This document shows, piece by piece, positions 13,485-26,000 of a DNA stretch of 64,000 bases. This DNA comes from Branchiostoma lanceolatum (taxonomy: Eukaryota > Chordata > Leptocardii > Amphioxiformes > Branchiostomatidae), in the NCBI RefSeq assembly GCF_035083965.1, contig NC_089724.1, forward strand, positions 21,356,474 to 21,420,473. Direction: 5' to 3'. The translations under genes and the position numbers were made by a program. The first letter of the stretch is position 1. The number at the start of each line of letters is the position of its first letter. The notes under the pieces were generated by a model that worked only from the letters and a program-made list of their open reading frames with translations, made no database searches and was not told where the DNA came from.

Positions 13485-14023
13485 ACTCAGAATGTTGACT
13501 GTAAAAGCGGCCTTTTTATTTGTGATATGTAAACTGTTACCTTTGGTATGTCTGTCATGCATTAAAAGTGTTGCATATTCTTGAAAGATGTCCCTGTATT
13601 GTTGTTGTTAATACTCATATATGCAGACAGTGTAGGAATGGTGCCTGAAACTGGACAGACGTTACACAAAATTCACCATCCATTTAGCACTTAGACAAGT
13701 ACAGACACAATGAATGATTTTGCCTGCACAGCTACAGAAAAATGCTGGGAACTGAAGAATAACACATTGGTGAGCAACACGCTCAATATGCCTATTTAAG
13801 GTATGTACACAGCAGGGTATGACTTAAGCAAGATGTGTTGTGCTTTACAGAAAATGTTTTTTACATGTTTGAATCACTTTTTTTTTCCTACTTCCCTGGA
13901 TGCCATGTTAGTTTACTGGGGCTCCCTCAGCTTGTTGTTGAGTAGGGAGTATGGGAGGCCCTGGTTAACTAACTAGGATGACACCCAGATTAGCAGATTC
14001 CCTCCCTACTGGAAGTAGCAACA
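13485..14023. other. Convergent 3' region between ANAPC4 and CATSPER4
   Basis: The two genes meet tail to tail with about 540 bp between stop codons. An ATTAAA signal for ANAPC4 lies at 13561-13566. I see no clear AATAAA on the minus strand for CATSPER4 and no further gene. Confidence 0.6.
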
Positions 14024-17000
14024 CTAGGAAGATATGGACAAATTCCTGCGTGCAATCTGCATGGCAGCCTCGGTAATGTAGTCTTTGTACTCGCCAGATT
14101 CGATGACAGTGGAGCGTCTGCGTGACCTGCCGATGGGCCGATGGGCTTCCGCAGAAGACGCCTCTTGTCCTGTCACCTTCATGGTCATCAGGTTTGACAG
14201 GATGTCTCCTTTGGTCTGGAAAAAAAATACCACTCTTTGCTTATGAACCCCACCTCTGGTAGAGCCAAGAGGGCTGTCCTGACAAGATAAAGAAGTGTGG
14301 AAATGGGCAATGTCAGCATTGCAAAATTATGAAAGTTTTCTTAATCTTAGAAATTGCCTTCTTACACCCTCTGTATGTTTAACAGCCCCTGTCATAAAAG
14401 AAGAAGAATTGAATACAGATGCATGCATAAGAATAGCAGAAGGCACATTACCCCCAGGCTTGGGTCGACTGTATCCTCTGCTATGAGCCTGAGCTTGGCC
14501 AGCATGCGGGAAGAAGAAGAGGACTGCTCCGCCACTGTTCTCTTCTGGTTCAGGTCATGAACCGTAGTGAAGATCTGTAACCAACATGCCAGGCCCGATT
14601 GTGGCAGATAGGAATGATAGTACCAGAGGTTGTGAAAGACATGTGCATGAAAGCAGACAGGAGAAAAAGTCAATTTCGAATATCATCATGATACGAGGAA
14701 ATAGGTCACAAAATACTGAGATGTTTAAAAGTAGATAGTAATGTTCATATTGAAGTAGAAGATGGCCTTATATTCGTTTTTGAGTACCACCTGGCAGGTC
14801 TGACTAGTACTGCACCTACAGGACTGACCTGTTGCAGCTGCTGACGTAGTTCCTTGTATTCGGCCAGGTTCTTCTCCATGGTGGCCAGAATCAGTAGGAA
14901 GTTCTCCAGTCTGTCCAGCGATAGCTTCCGCAGGTCCTGCAGATTGGAACATTTCATTTCGATTGTACCCCCATTCACTTTTCATTTGATGACAATAAAT
15001 GCTACGCGATGACGTACAAGTATACCAAATATTAGTAGATCTTTTCATCAGTAAGTAACACGTGTTTCCAGATAAGAAGAGAAGGTTTGGGCCTTACCAC
15101 ATGCTGAAGAGGCACTTGGTTCCCGACGTGCGCGTGTTTTAACAAGTCCGCCATGTAGAACAGCGGGACCTTGTCGGTTCCACCGTGTCTGTGCGTAGAC
15201 TCGTCTGGTGGACACAAATGGCTCTTATTACTCCCTACTACTATTTACCTGCAACTCAGTCGTGTAAAACCAAGACGCGCTAGGTTCTTGAATTTTATTC
15301 AAAGTGGAACCTTGGTTTACTTACGGCGCGGTTCGTCGTACGATTTTGCAGGTTGTGTGGCAGAGCCAACCGGTAACAATGATCTAAGGCAGCCTTTTAC
15401 GTAACAAGACAACTGGCAGGGAACATGCACGACTATCCCAGGAATTCTGTCATTTTGCGATCGTACGGCGATCGCACGACTGATGTGACTGGGCCCTTAC
15501 CTGAATCTCCAAGGTGATCTTTTGGCTTGGTCGACAAAGTATCTTCCAGCTTTTTCTGCTCCTCATGCACCTCTTTCATCGCTTTGTCCTACGTCATGGA
15601 GATAAATTTACATGTTAAATGATCATTGTTGGTGTGCGAAACAATTTTGTTGCGTCAACCTGTAACGGTTATATCTGTAATACCCCGAGTGGCTTGCTGC
15701 TAATGTTTACCTCCGGAGTTATTGTCGCCTGTTTGTGTTTGTGTGTGTCCGCAGTTGGCCCGGGTCCGTATTTGTTCCACAGGTATACAGGAGTCGATTT
15801 CGTCAACAGCAATATTCACAGACAGTCCAGGACTGTCTGTGAATGTTGCTGTTGACGAAATCAGGAACCCGCAGTAGCAGGTGAGAGTGTGTCATGTGTG
15901 AAACGGACGTAAAACTGTTAAGTTTTGTCTAGGAATTTGTAATAACAAAAACTGTTTTCACGGAGGCATGAGATCTTCGATTTTTCGCCGTTTTTATGAC
16001 GTGTGTGTGGTGACGTGCGTGCTGACGAGAGGAGCTTACTCACGAGAGTAGTGTTTTGTTTATTGTTTGTTTGTTTATTTATTTATCCAGGAATACAGTA
16101 TCGCCTGGCGGCGTTTTTCAACGAGTCCTGGGAGGTTCAACCCCTTACATAATAGTACATAGCAACAATAAAAGTTCAAATCATAACAAATAATACAGGA
16201 ATTAACTTAAAAATATAACTAATTCAACAAGCAGAAATCCTGAGTTAGATAATAAATGAAATAACGATAACGTAATAGGCTAGAAATATTTAGCCAAAAC
16301 ATAATGATGAAGAATCAAAACAATGACCCAAACTCAAATATAAATAAACAAGAAGTGAATTTGCATATCAATGTTAAATCATAAGAAAACTCATGTCAAA
16401 AATTATGGGTCACTACAAACGTCAAACATAACATAGAGAAAAGAAAAGTCGAATAGAAAGGAGTTTGTATACATATGTCAATGTTTAGCCGGGAGGCAGT
16501 GGACATCATATAGCTGTTTGAAAAGTGGAAGTGATCTGGCTGATTTAAGATGTTGTGGTAGTGTGTTCCAAAGTGCAGCCCCCGAGGACGAGAAGGCTCG
16601 TCTTCTGTATTCCAAATGTGTCATTGGCAACTGAAGGCCGCCTTGTGCCCTTAGGCGGGTGTTATGGGTGTGTACATGGGATAATTGGGTGAACATTGCA
16701 GTGATGTAGGGAGGAGTCAGACCGTTAAGGGCCTTGTAGACAAGTGTAGCTTTACTCTTCTTGTGAATTTCAGCTACTGGGAGCCATCCTAGTGTGTTGA
16801 GAAGGGTTGATGTGGGAGTGTACCGGGCACAGCCAAGAATTACACGACCTGCTCTTTTCTGCAGCTTTTCAAGCTTATCAAGGTATCCCTTCCCTCCCTG
16901 GTCCCAAACCGTGCTACAATAGTTTATGTGGGGTATGAATAACGTTGTATACATTAACCGAAGAGCCTGACTGCTGACATATGGCTTAACGTACTTGATG

Positions 17001-20000
17001 ATGCCAATTACCTGAGCGAGTTTCTTGAAAATGTGTTCGAAGTGATAGCTCCACTTAAGTACGTTGTCAATGGTAACCCCCAGGTATTTGAAAGCATTTA
17101 CTTGTTCCAGTCTGGCCCCGTCTAGTGTAATATTAAGCTTTATATTGGCCACATTCATTCCATGTGTACCTATGAGCATTGTTTTGCACTTTGTAGGGTT
17201 CAAAGAAAGTTTGTTAGCAGCAAACCAATGAGAAAGCCGGATTGAATCACTTTGGAGTGTTTTCTCCAGTGTGTGAAAGCTTCGCGCCGCAAAATATAAA
17301 ATAGTATCATCGGCGTACATGGAAACTTTGCACGACTGGATGCAATTTGGTAGATCGTTTATATAAACAATAAACAGTAGTGGACCCAAAATGGATCCCT
17401 GCGGTACACCACAGGTGACACAAGTTGAGGAGGATAAAGCTGAGCTTACACCCGTGCATTGCTGCCTACCAGTCAATTAAGTAAGACTTAAACCAGCCAC
17501 AAGATGAGTCGTCCAAGCCATAGCATTTCAGTTTTAGCAGTAGTATGTCGTGATCAGTGTGCACACTATATGGTAATCGGCAAGTGACCCATGCATACTT
17601 TAAGAAAGCCATGTTCTGATTTGATCGACACCTACCAGGTTGGTGACCACCACGGCGACCACCAGGTTGGCGAACACGAACGCGCCGATTGTGATGGAGA
17701 TCATGAAGTAGATAGCACCGCCCATGACGTAGTTCCCGCCAAGGGCCTACAGGAAAAATAATACCTTCTGCATTTCAGAGAGTAATGCTTAATTCTGTAC
17801 TCAACAGCTTTAGCTTAAGGAACGTAACTACACTGTGCTAGTGTAAAAGTTTGATAAGCATAAACTCTCAAAATATCGCAATGTGCTGCCGAGAAAAATT
17901 GTTTGCCAAGTGATGGTCATTCAGCACCACGGATCACATCCGGGTTCTCAATAGTGCAGGCTGGGTAATCTTGCGTTGGGAACAACAGACAGCAGTTTCA
18001 TGAGGACGGTGTGATATTGATATAACGTTAGTTAACAATTGCTCAATTTATCTGAATGGAAATCTACTGCTATAAATATTTTGTAGTAGACATTCTCCGC
18101 ACTTACCCGAAAGTTGGTGAAAATCTTCATCCATCCGTCCTGAGTCACACAGATGAACAAGGAGAACATGGCTGGTAAAAACGTGGGATGACAACAAAAC
18201 AGCGTGAGGAACGTTAGTATGTACCAATCTGAATATGGTCTATGAAAATATGAAGTGGTGAGAGGTGCCCATGACACCTTTCCTAAGATTAGATTTATGG
18301 AATCGTCGTGGTTGCGATTGTCGTTATTACGTGAAGACTTGCAGAATCCTTACGATGTATGATACTACTGAGTGATGTAGATAGCTAGAGTCAGTCCACA
18401 TGGCTGTTTATTCTAAGCGACAGTGGTAGAACCTAGAGCTGGTTAACTGCTTTAACACTACTTCCAGCACCCTTGGTTTCTCCGTTCAGACCCTTGTAGT
18501 GCCTCGTGGTACATAGGGCAGCAGGTTTCCTTGCTGTTTTAGTGACAGGGTATATTCTTACAGGGAGGGGTACTAGCCCTTCCCCTTTAAGGTGGCAGAA
18601 CACAGTATTTCGCCTATGGGGATTTCTATAGTTAAGGACCACAAACTGACTGAGGTCGACGCCGAAAAAAATATAGTACGGTGCATTTCTGAAGCACGAC
18701 AAACGGATATGTTTAAATTGAGGGTACATTCTACAATATAACTGAAAACAAAAAAAAGTTGTGGTTTTTTTACGTTCTGGCGCCCTCTTTGGAATGGGGT
18801 CATGCGAGGTCATACGAACTGCAGCCGACTCACCCAGGCTGGCTGCTGCAAAGGTCACGCGCATGTATACACCGAATCGGCAAGCTTCACAATCTTACTC
18901 ATACGATCGAAATGCCGACTTATTATGCTATCATTCAGTAAAGTTCATGCCTCGCTGGCTTTCACGTTCAAGTGTATACATGCGGTCCACGATTTAGTGC
19001 GCACTATTTTCTTACCCCGCGTCATAGACCCCCGGGGGTCGCGGACAAATACTGTGTACTGCCACCTTAACGTGCTCGTGGCACCTCCTCAAACACGGAA
19101 CCCCCATTTTGCGTCCCTTACTAAAGACGGGTGCAGCACCAAACTGACCCAGGATTGAGCCGGGAACTCCTAGTTAGCAAATACAGTACTTGGGACCAGG
19201 AGCTCCATTGTCAGGCTGGTACCAGAGTGAGCTATATATAAAGGCAGCACCATTAAAGTGCTGCAGGGATATCCCTTTCCATATCCATTTTCCAATTTAC
19301 TTTTCTCCTGGCGGGGTCATGTAGGGGTATACCGAAGTTGAAGAGTGTCTGTACGACGTGTTGTACCTGTGGGCAGGTCGCTGAACTGCTCCACCTGTTT
19401 ACCGAAGAGCGTGACCCCGGACACCCCGAGCACGGTCAGCAGGATCATCAGCAGCAGCACGATGTTTGCCATGTCTGGTGGTTAAACAGACAATATTGTC
19501 ACCCATTGAACAACAAAAAACAGTACCTACGTAACGTATCGCTTTTATAGGAAACCATTCGATCAACGAATAAAAGCAACAAAGAAACCCGCATAGATCA
19601 ACTAACCAAATCCGACGATTGATCCAATAACTAATAGTCGTTACATAATTCCCCCAGGTCACATAACGGGGGCCGCCCGAACCTCGCACGCGCCCGAACA
19701 TCGCACGGATTTTTTACTGATCTTACTTTGCATAAGTACGCCGTGTTTGTGTCCAATGACTATGCTGATAAGGAAGGTAAATAACCCAAGTTCATGCACA
19801 TAATTGTCATTTACATTCAAAACATATGTGTACATATTCATTTCTTGTTTTGTCGAAAAGTAGTATTTTGACAATAATGATGGCAACGCTGAGTAGAGGG
19901 TCACTGCGTAGCTAGACGGCCCGGCACCTAAATATACGACCTGTGCCAAGCAGATACATAAGTCACACAGCTATCATACACATAAGAAAAATAATTTCAT

Positions 20001-23000
20001 AAAACACTAAAAATTTGGGTCTTTAAGTGTTTGTTGAGAAGAAAACCGACCAAAGAAAACAACGTAAACATTGCTGTTGTCTGACGACGTTGTTTTCCCG
20101 CCATTTTTTTGGACCGCGATGGTGGCGGGACGATTCAACGCACAGCTTTGTTACGCTCTAACATGTGATTGGTACCGTCTATGAAAAGGAAACTGAATAC
20201 AGAGATGGCGAAGATGTTTCCCAATAAGTAGACGGAGTATTGTTGATGTAAGCGGTGTCGTTTTTTCGTAATGATTTCGTAAGTCGGGCCGCATTCAATA
20301 CGTACGTCGGGCCGCGTAGTAGCCTATTTCCCGTGGGAACATGAGCTGGGATGCGCTAGATATAGCCCTTCTCACATGACGTTAGAAGTGCACACAGTCA
20401 AAATTTTCCGGTCAAAAGAAAGCTAGAATATAGCAGACTTCAACCTTATTTACATTTCCCTAACTTCATCACCAACTTCCGAAGAGAGCAAAATTACCAA
20501 AGCGTACTAAGTTAGGCACACTATCTGGCGTAGCACTAAATCAGAAGGTACATTCGTGAAAATGTCTCACAGCGTCTTCCGCATGTAACGCGGAGCATGA
20601 AGGGCCCATGAACAGTATGAATACATTTCTTGTCCAAGTATGGTCTTTAGATGAATGTGTTCAAAATTCATTCATTAAAACCTGACCACTCTCTGGCAAC
20701 CAGCAATGGAGCGCCGTGAGTTCCAGCGCGTAAAAAAACGTCCGATGGTTGGGCACCCCCCGTTATATCCGCCACCCTGAAAAATGTGTTTTAAGCCCCT
20801 GTCACACTTGTGCGTATTTACAAGCCCGCATGGGTTGCGTATATCAGGGGTAGATTCTTTAAAAGGAAAAAGGAATATAGAAAACTCATAAAAAAGAAGA
20901 AAAGGGATTTTCATAATTACATAATGACACAATTGTCCTGTCTAAAAGACAAAAATCCCAGTGCCTTTTGGAATCTAGTAAACAAATTAAAACCAGCAAA
21001 AGCGCAAGAGAACAATATATCAGATGAAGAGTGGCTTAATCACTTCAGCAGTGTAGACAAACTCTTTAACAATACAAAGGACTGTCCTGACCCAGAAAAT
21101 GATCCACAAATTTCAAATAACGATTCACTAAATTCATCCCCGCCCCCTGTAAACCCCTCTGTCCTTGATTCCCCAATAACCATTGGGGAACTAACCACTG
21201 CCATTTCTAATCTTAAGAATAATAAATCTAGTGGAAATGACATGATTCTAAACGAAATGTTGAAATCTGGTAAAATGATATTGAAAAAGCCACTCCTCCA
21301 GGTATTTAATATGTGTTTACAAAATGAATATTTTCCTGAGGAATGGTCTCTCAGCCATATCGTGCCAATAGACCTCTTTCCAGTTACGGCGGCCATTTTG
21401 AATTCCCTGGGGTCAGCTGGGGGTCATGCACCAAAGTGAGGCTTAGGTTGGGAAACACCGGCCAGGATGGGAAACACCAGTATGATATAGCATAGGTATT
21501 CCATCCTGGGCGGTACATTTTGCGCCTCTAATGTGAAATGCTGTGGTACATGCACCTGGCATGTGTAGAAAATATTGTTGTGGACATTTGGACTTGATTT
21601 TAGCTAAATTCTAATTTATTTTTTCATACTTTTTGACAAGTGAGTTCAGAACATTTAGTGTCAGTGCTTATACCCCCCATTTGTACTTTGCATAGCTTGT
21701 GAAATCGCACAAAACATGCACCGAAATCAGGTTGTTTTCCTTTTGAATTGGGAAGAAATCAAAGTTTGTTGGCTGTTCTAACTGTTCAGTGTCAGCAATC
21801 ACCAATAATAACAATGACCAGCATATGCATGCTAATTGTTAGGCATAAACACCTGGTGTGTGGGTCGATCGAGCTTGCACGTACACCAGGCCTTCATACA
21901 GTGGTAGAATTAAGATTTTCGCCATGCCAATCTCAGAAATGCAGAAATTGTCAATTTAGCAGGAAAAATAATCTGCTAAATTTCAGCCAACAATAATCTG
22001 GACTCAACTTTTTGTGTACTTTTATGTCACTATAACTAAATATCATCGGGGCAAACTGACATACTGGTAAGCAAGGGGCGCACCCAGTACGGATACGTAC
22101 CTTGCCTTCCCCACTGAGTTCTTAGTTTGCAGAATGGATCTTGGCATCCAGACATTGTCCGAAAATGTATTTCTACAAATATCATCATCATCATCGGTCG
22201 ACCCCCGGGGGGGACGGGGCAAGTTCATGCACAACTTCCGACCACACCAGTCTATCTGCCATGGCCGCACTAAGGTCTTCCATGTAAATTGAGGTGTCTC
22301 TAGATAGAGCTCCCGGGAAAGTCAGCAAATAACTTACTACCCGCAAGGATGCCAGCTGGGTATTTTCATGTTTTCTAGGGTCTAATCCTACTAGTGATCA
22401 GCTATTACAGCATACCGTCACCTATGCAAAGTAAAAATGGATATACAATATCAATGCAAACACTGATATGCATTTCTGAGATTGGCATGGCAAAAATCTT
22501 AATTCTATATGTATACCACTGTATGAAGGCCTGGTGCACTTGCAAGCTGGATCGACCCACACACCAGGTGTTTATGCCTCACAATAACATGCATATGCTG
22601 GTTTGAGATTAAAATATATTTTCACTTAAACCTTGCTTAAAGCAAATTATGGTTTAAGATCTTTGTCTACTAGATAGAAATTTAACAGTATGTAACGGTT
22701 ATGGGGGCAAAGTGTTATAAACAAAGAACGGGCTAGAGTGAAAAATATTATAGAAACCACTACTACACTGCCGCCCCAACAGGCAAAAATGATAAAATTT
22801 CGAAGACACTGAACGTTTAGAACAGCCAACAAACTTTGATTTCTTCCCAATTCAAAAGGAAATCAATTTTTGTGGGATTTCACGCGGTCCAATCTATGCA
22901 AAGTACAAATAGGGGATATAAGCACTGACACTAAATGTTCTGAACTCACTCATCAAAAAGTATGAAAAATGAATTGGAATTTAGCTAAAATCAAGTCCAA

Positions 23001-26000
23001 ATATCCACAACAATATTTTCTACACATGCCAGGTGCATGTACCACAGCATTTCACATTAGAGGCGCAAAATGTACCGCCCAGGATGGAATACCTATGCTA
23101 TATCATACTGGTGTTTCCCATCCTGGCCGGTGTTTCCCAACCTAAGCCTCACTTTGGTGCATGACCCCCAGCTGACCCCAGGGAATTCAAAATGGCCGCC
23201 GTAACTGGAAAGAGGTCTATTCACAAGTCAGGGGACCCGTCCATCCCAGACAACTATCGAGGAATCTCTATTATGAGCTGTCTAGGTAAATTATTTTCTT
23301 CCATATTGAATACTCGTTTAGTAAATTATGCAGAAAACAATACATTATTCAAACCCCATCAGGCAGGCTTTAGAAAAAACTTTAGAACAACAGATAATCT
23401 TTTCGTAGTTAGCACCCTAGTTAGGAAATACATTAGTCAGAACTCTCGCCTCTTTGCATGTTTTGTAGATTTTAGTAAGGCCTTTGATTCAGTTTGGAGA
23501 AATGGCCTCATATTTAAACTGAACAAGCTTGGTATAGGTGGTAAGTTTCTTCAAACTATCAAAGACATGTACTCTAAAACTACAAATTGTGTCAAACATA
23601 GTCATGGTCTCACTGAATCATATGTTACGCATAGCGGTGTCAAACAAGGTTGTAATTTAAGCCCAACGTTATTCAACTTATTTATTAGTGATATTACAAC
23701 CATCTTTGACAATGAATGTGAACCACCAATTATGCATAATAAGTACATTCCCTGTTTATTATACGCAGATGACTTAGTTATTTTTTCCGAGTCTAAGATA
23801 GGGTTACAAACTTCTTTGAATAAGCTAGACAACTATTGTAATACATGGAGACTGAATGTAAACCTTAGGAAAACAAAAGTTGTTGTTTTCTCTAAAGGTG
23901 GTCGTCTTCCAAAAGACTGTTTGTTTACATACCAGAAAAACCCTGTAGAATTAGTTACATCCTATTGTTACTTAGGTATCATTGTCAACTCTGCTGGCAC
24001 ATTCAAGGCGAATCACAAACACCTCTACCGGAAAGGTCTAAAAGCTTTGTTCGGCATCAACCAATCTCTAGACAATGCCGACGCCCCAATTTCTGTGAGA
24101 AACAAACTTTTTGATGCGTGCGTTAAACCCGTTATTCTCTACGGCTCTGAAATATGGGGTTCATTCAAAAGTTCAAATTCCTGTCCAATTGAATCAGTTC
24201 ATTTAAAATTCTGCAAACAATCATTACGTGTACCTAGGTCTGCTTGCAACCTAGCTGCAAGGGCGGAATTAGGAAGATACCCAATACAAGTGGATGCTTC
24301 GCTAAATGCCGTCAAATATTTCCTTAGACTTCGCCAGAATGTGTCAGCCGACAGTTTTCAAGCAGATGCTTTCTGCTGTCAGTTAGATCTAGACAAATCT
24401 GGTGTGAAATGTTGGGCGACAGGAATACGTAAGTCTTTAGAGGAGAGCGGGTTTGCTTTCTTATGGCACCTACCAATTTCATATAATTCAAATACGTTAC
24501 AAATTGTTAGTTCCATTGGCCAGCGGATAAAAGACATTTACTTCCAAACGTTTCTGAAAGAAATACATAACGACAACAAAGGTGGGGCTTCCAAAAATAA
24601 GTTAAGATCATATAGATTATTCAAAACTACTTATAATGAAGAAAAATATCTAAGTAATTCAAATATGAGGGTCAGGAATGCAGTCACAAGACTAAGAATC
24701 AGCTGCCACAAACTACATATTGAAACGGGAAGACATACCCGCACTCCTCTAGAACAACGATTATGTAAACATTGTACTTTGAATAGAGTAGAAGACGAAT
24801 GTCATTTTGTGGTAGAATGTGTATTATATACCAAAGAAAGAAATGAACTGTATAAACTTGTAGAAAACCTATTTCCCTACTTCACACATTTAAGTACTGT
24901 ACAAAAATTCATATTTCTAATGCGACTAGACAAACCTCCCATTGAAAAACACGTCTGTTCTTTTATATCTACTATAACTGAAAAGCGAGGAGAAGTAGAA
25001 TTTATTTAATGATAGTCATATTCTTTTGTATCCGCTAATTGTAATTGTATTATCTTTTGTTGTGACCTGTACTTAGCCAAGTGTGGCAGAAATGTGCAAT
25101 AAAGGTCTTCATTCATTCATTAACATGTTTTTGGTTTAGGTTAAGTTTCCAGGCGAAGAAGTAATTTCTTTGGTTTGATAACCAGACTGCACAACGATGG
25201 GTCAAGGTAGAAAACAACTTCCTACCCGCAAAATTTACTTCAGCCAAAAAAATGTTACCGCGGAACTCATGCGTACTTGAATATACGCACAAGTGTGACA
25301 GGGCCCTAAAGAGATCTCCAATGCAACGTTCCCCCGTATAATGCACTCCTGTATGTCTGAACTGTGCATACTTAGCTGGGGGTACAGCACTAGAGACTCT
25401 CTCGAACACACTGTTTTCCCAGTGATGGATATATGACATTACCCGGCGAATGAATGCTAATGTAGGTGCTCGAACCTGGTATGGACTGCATGACAGTCTG
25501 CACGATCATGGACAGTCCAGCCAGGGCGCTGACGCTGCAAGGACAATGAAAGCAAGAACAGAAGAGACTCGTTAGAGGATTATAAATGTTAGACATTTGT
25601 CAGGTTATACTCCTCTCAGTCGGTCTTCAATGTCATTGCCATACGAGGATTTTTAAGTCACTTTGTTACGTTTTACGAATTAATCATTCTTTTGCTTGAT
25701 TTTTCTCCCAAACGCCTGGCAAACAATGAACATCACTCATTACAAAATTGTTGCACTGTCTTTCACTCATCTCACTCTACCTGCGCAGACTCCGGAACGC
25801 TCGGAGGACTCGAAGGATTCTCAGAATCCTGCTGCTGCCAAGGAACGTCAGAGCTGGTGAAATAAGAAAGTAAAGCAAAGGACAAATTATATATGTATGC
25901 TTTCATGCTGACTGAAAGAGGACGTTCACATGTGCGATATGTTTTTTCGTGTGTTTTTGTAAAGCCGACATTTGCGTCGTAAAACAAGCAAATGGTCAAA

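Larger units (their letters stand above)
20795..25306. mobile_element. DNA-transposon/MITE hosting a nested LINE
   Basis: The two ends carry matching inverted termini: CCCCTGTCACACTTGTGCGT at 20796-20815 and, inverted, ACGCACAAGTGTGACAGGG near 25285-25303. TAA follows or precedes the ends on both sides (20792-20794 and 25307-25309), which would fit a 3 bp target duplication of the kind made by Harbinger elements. Only about 45 bp on the left and 180 bp on the right belong to this outer element; the middle is a LINE inserted later. All of it lies in the 6 kb CATSPER4 intron between exons 25534-25476 and 19474-19367. Confidence 0.65.
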
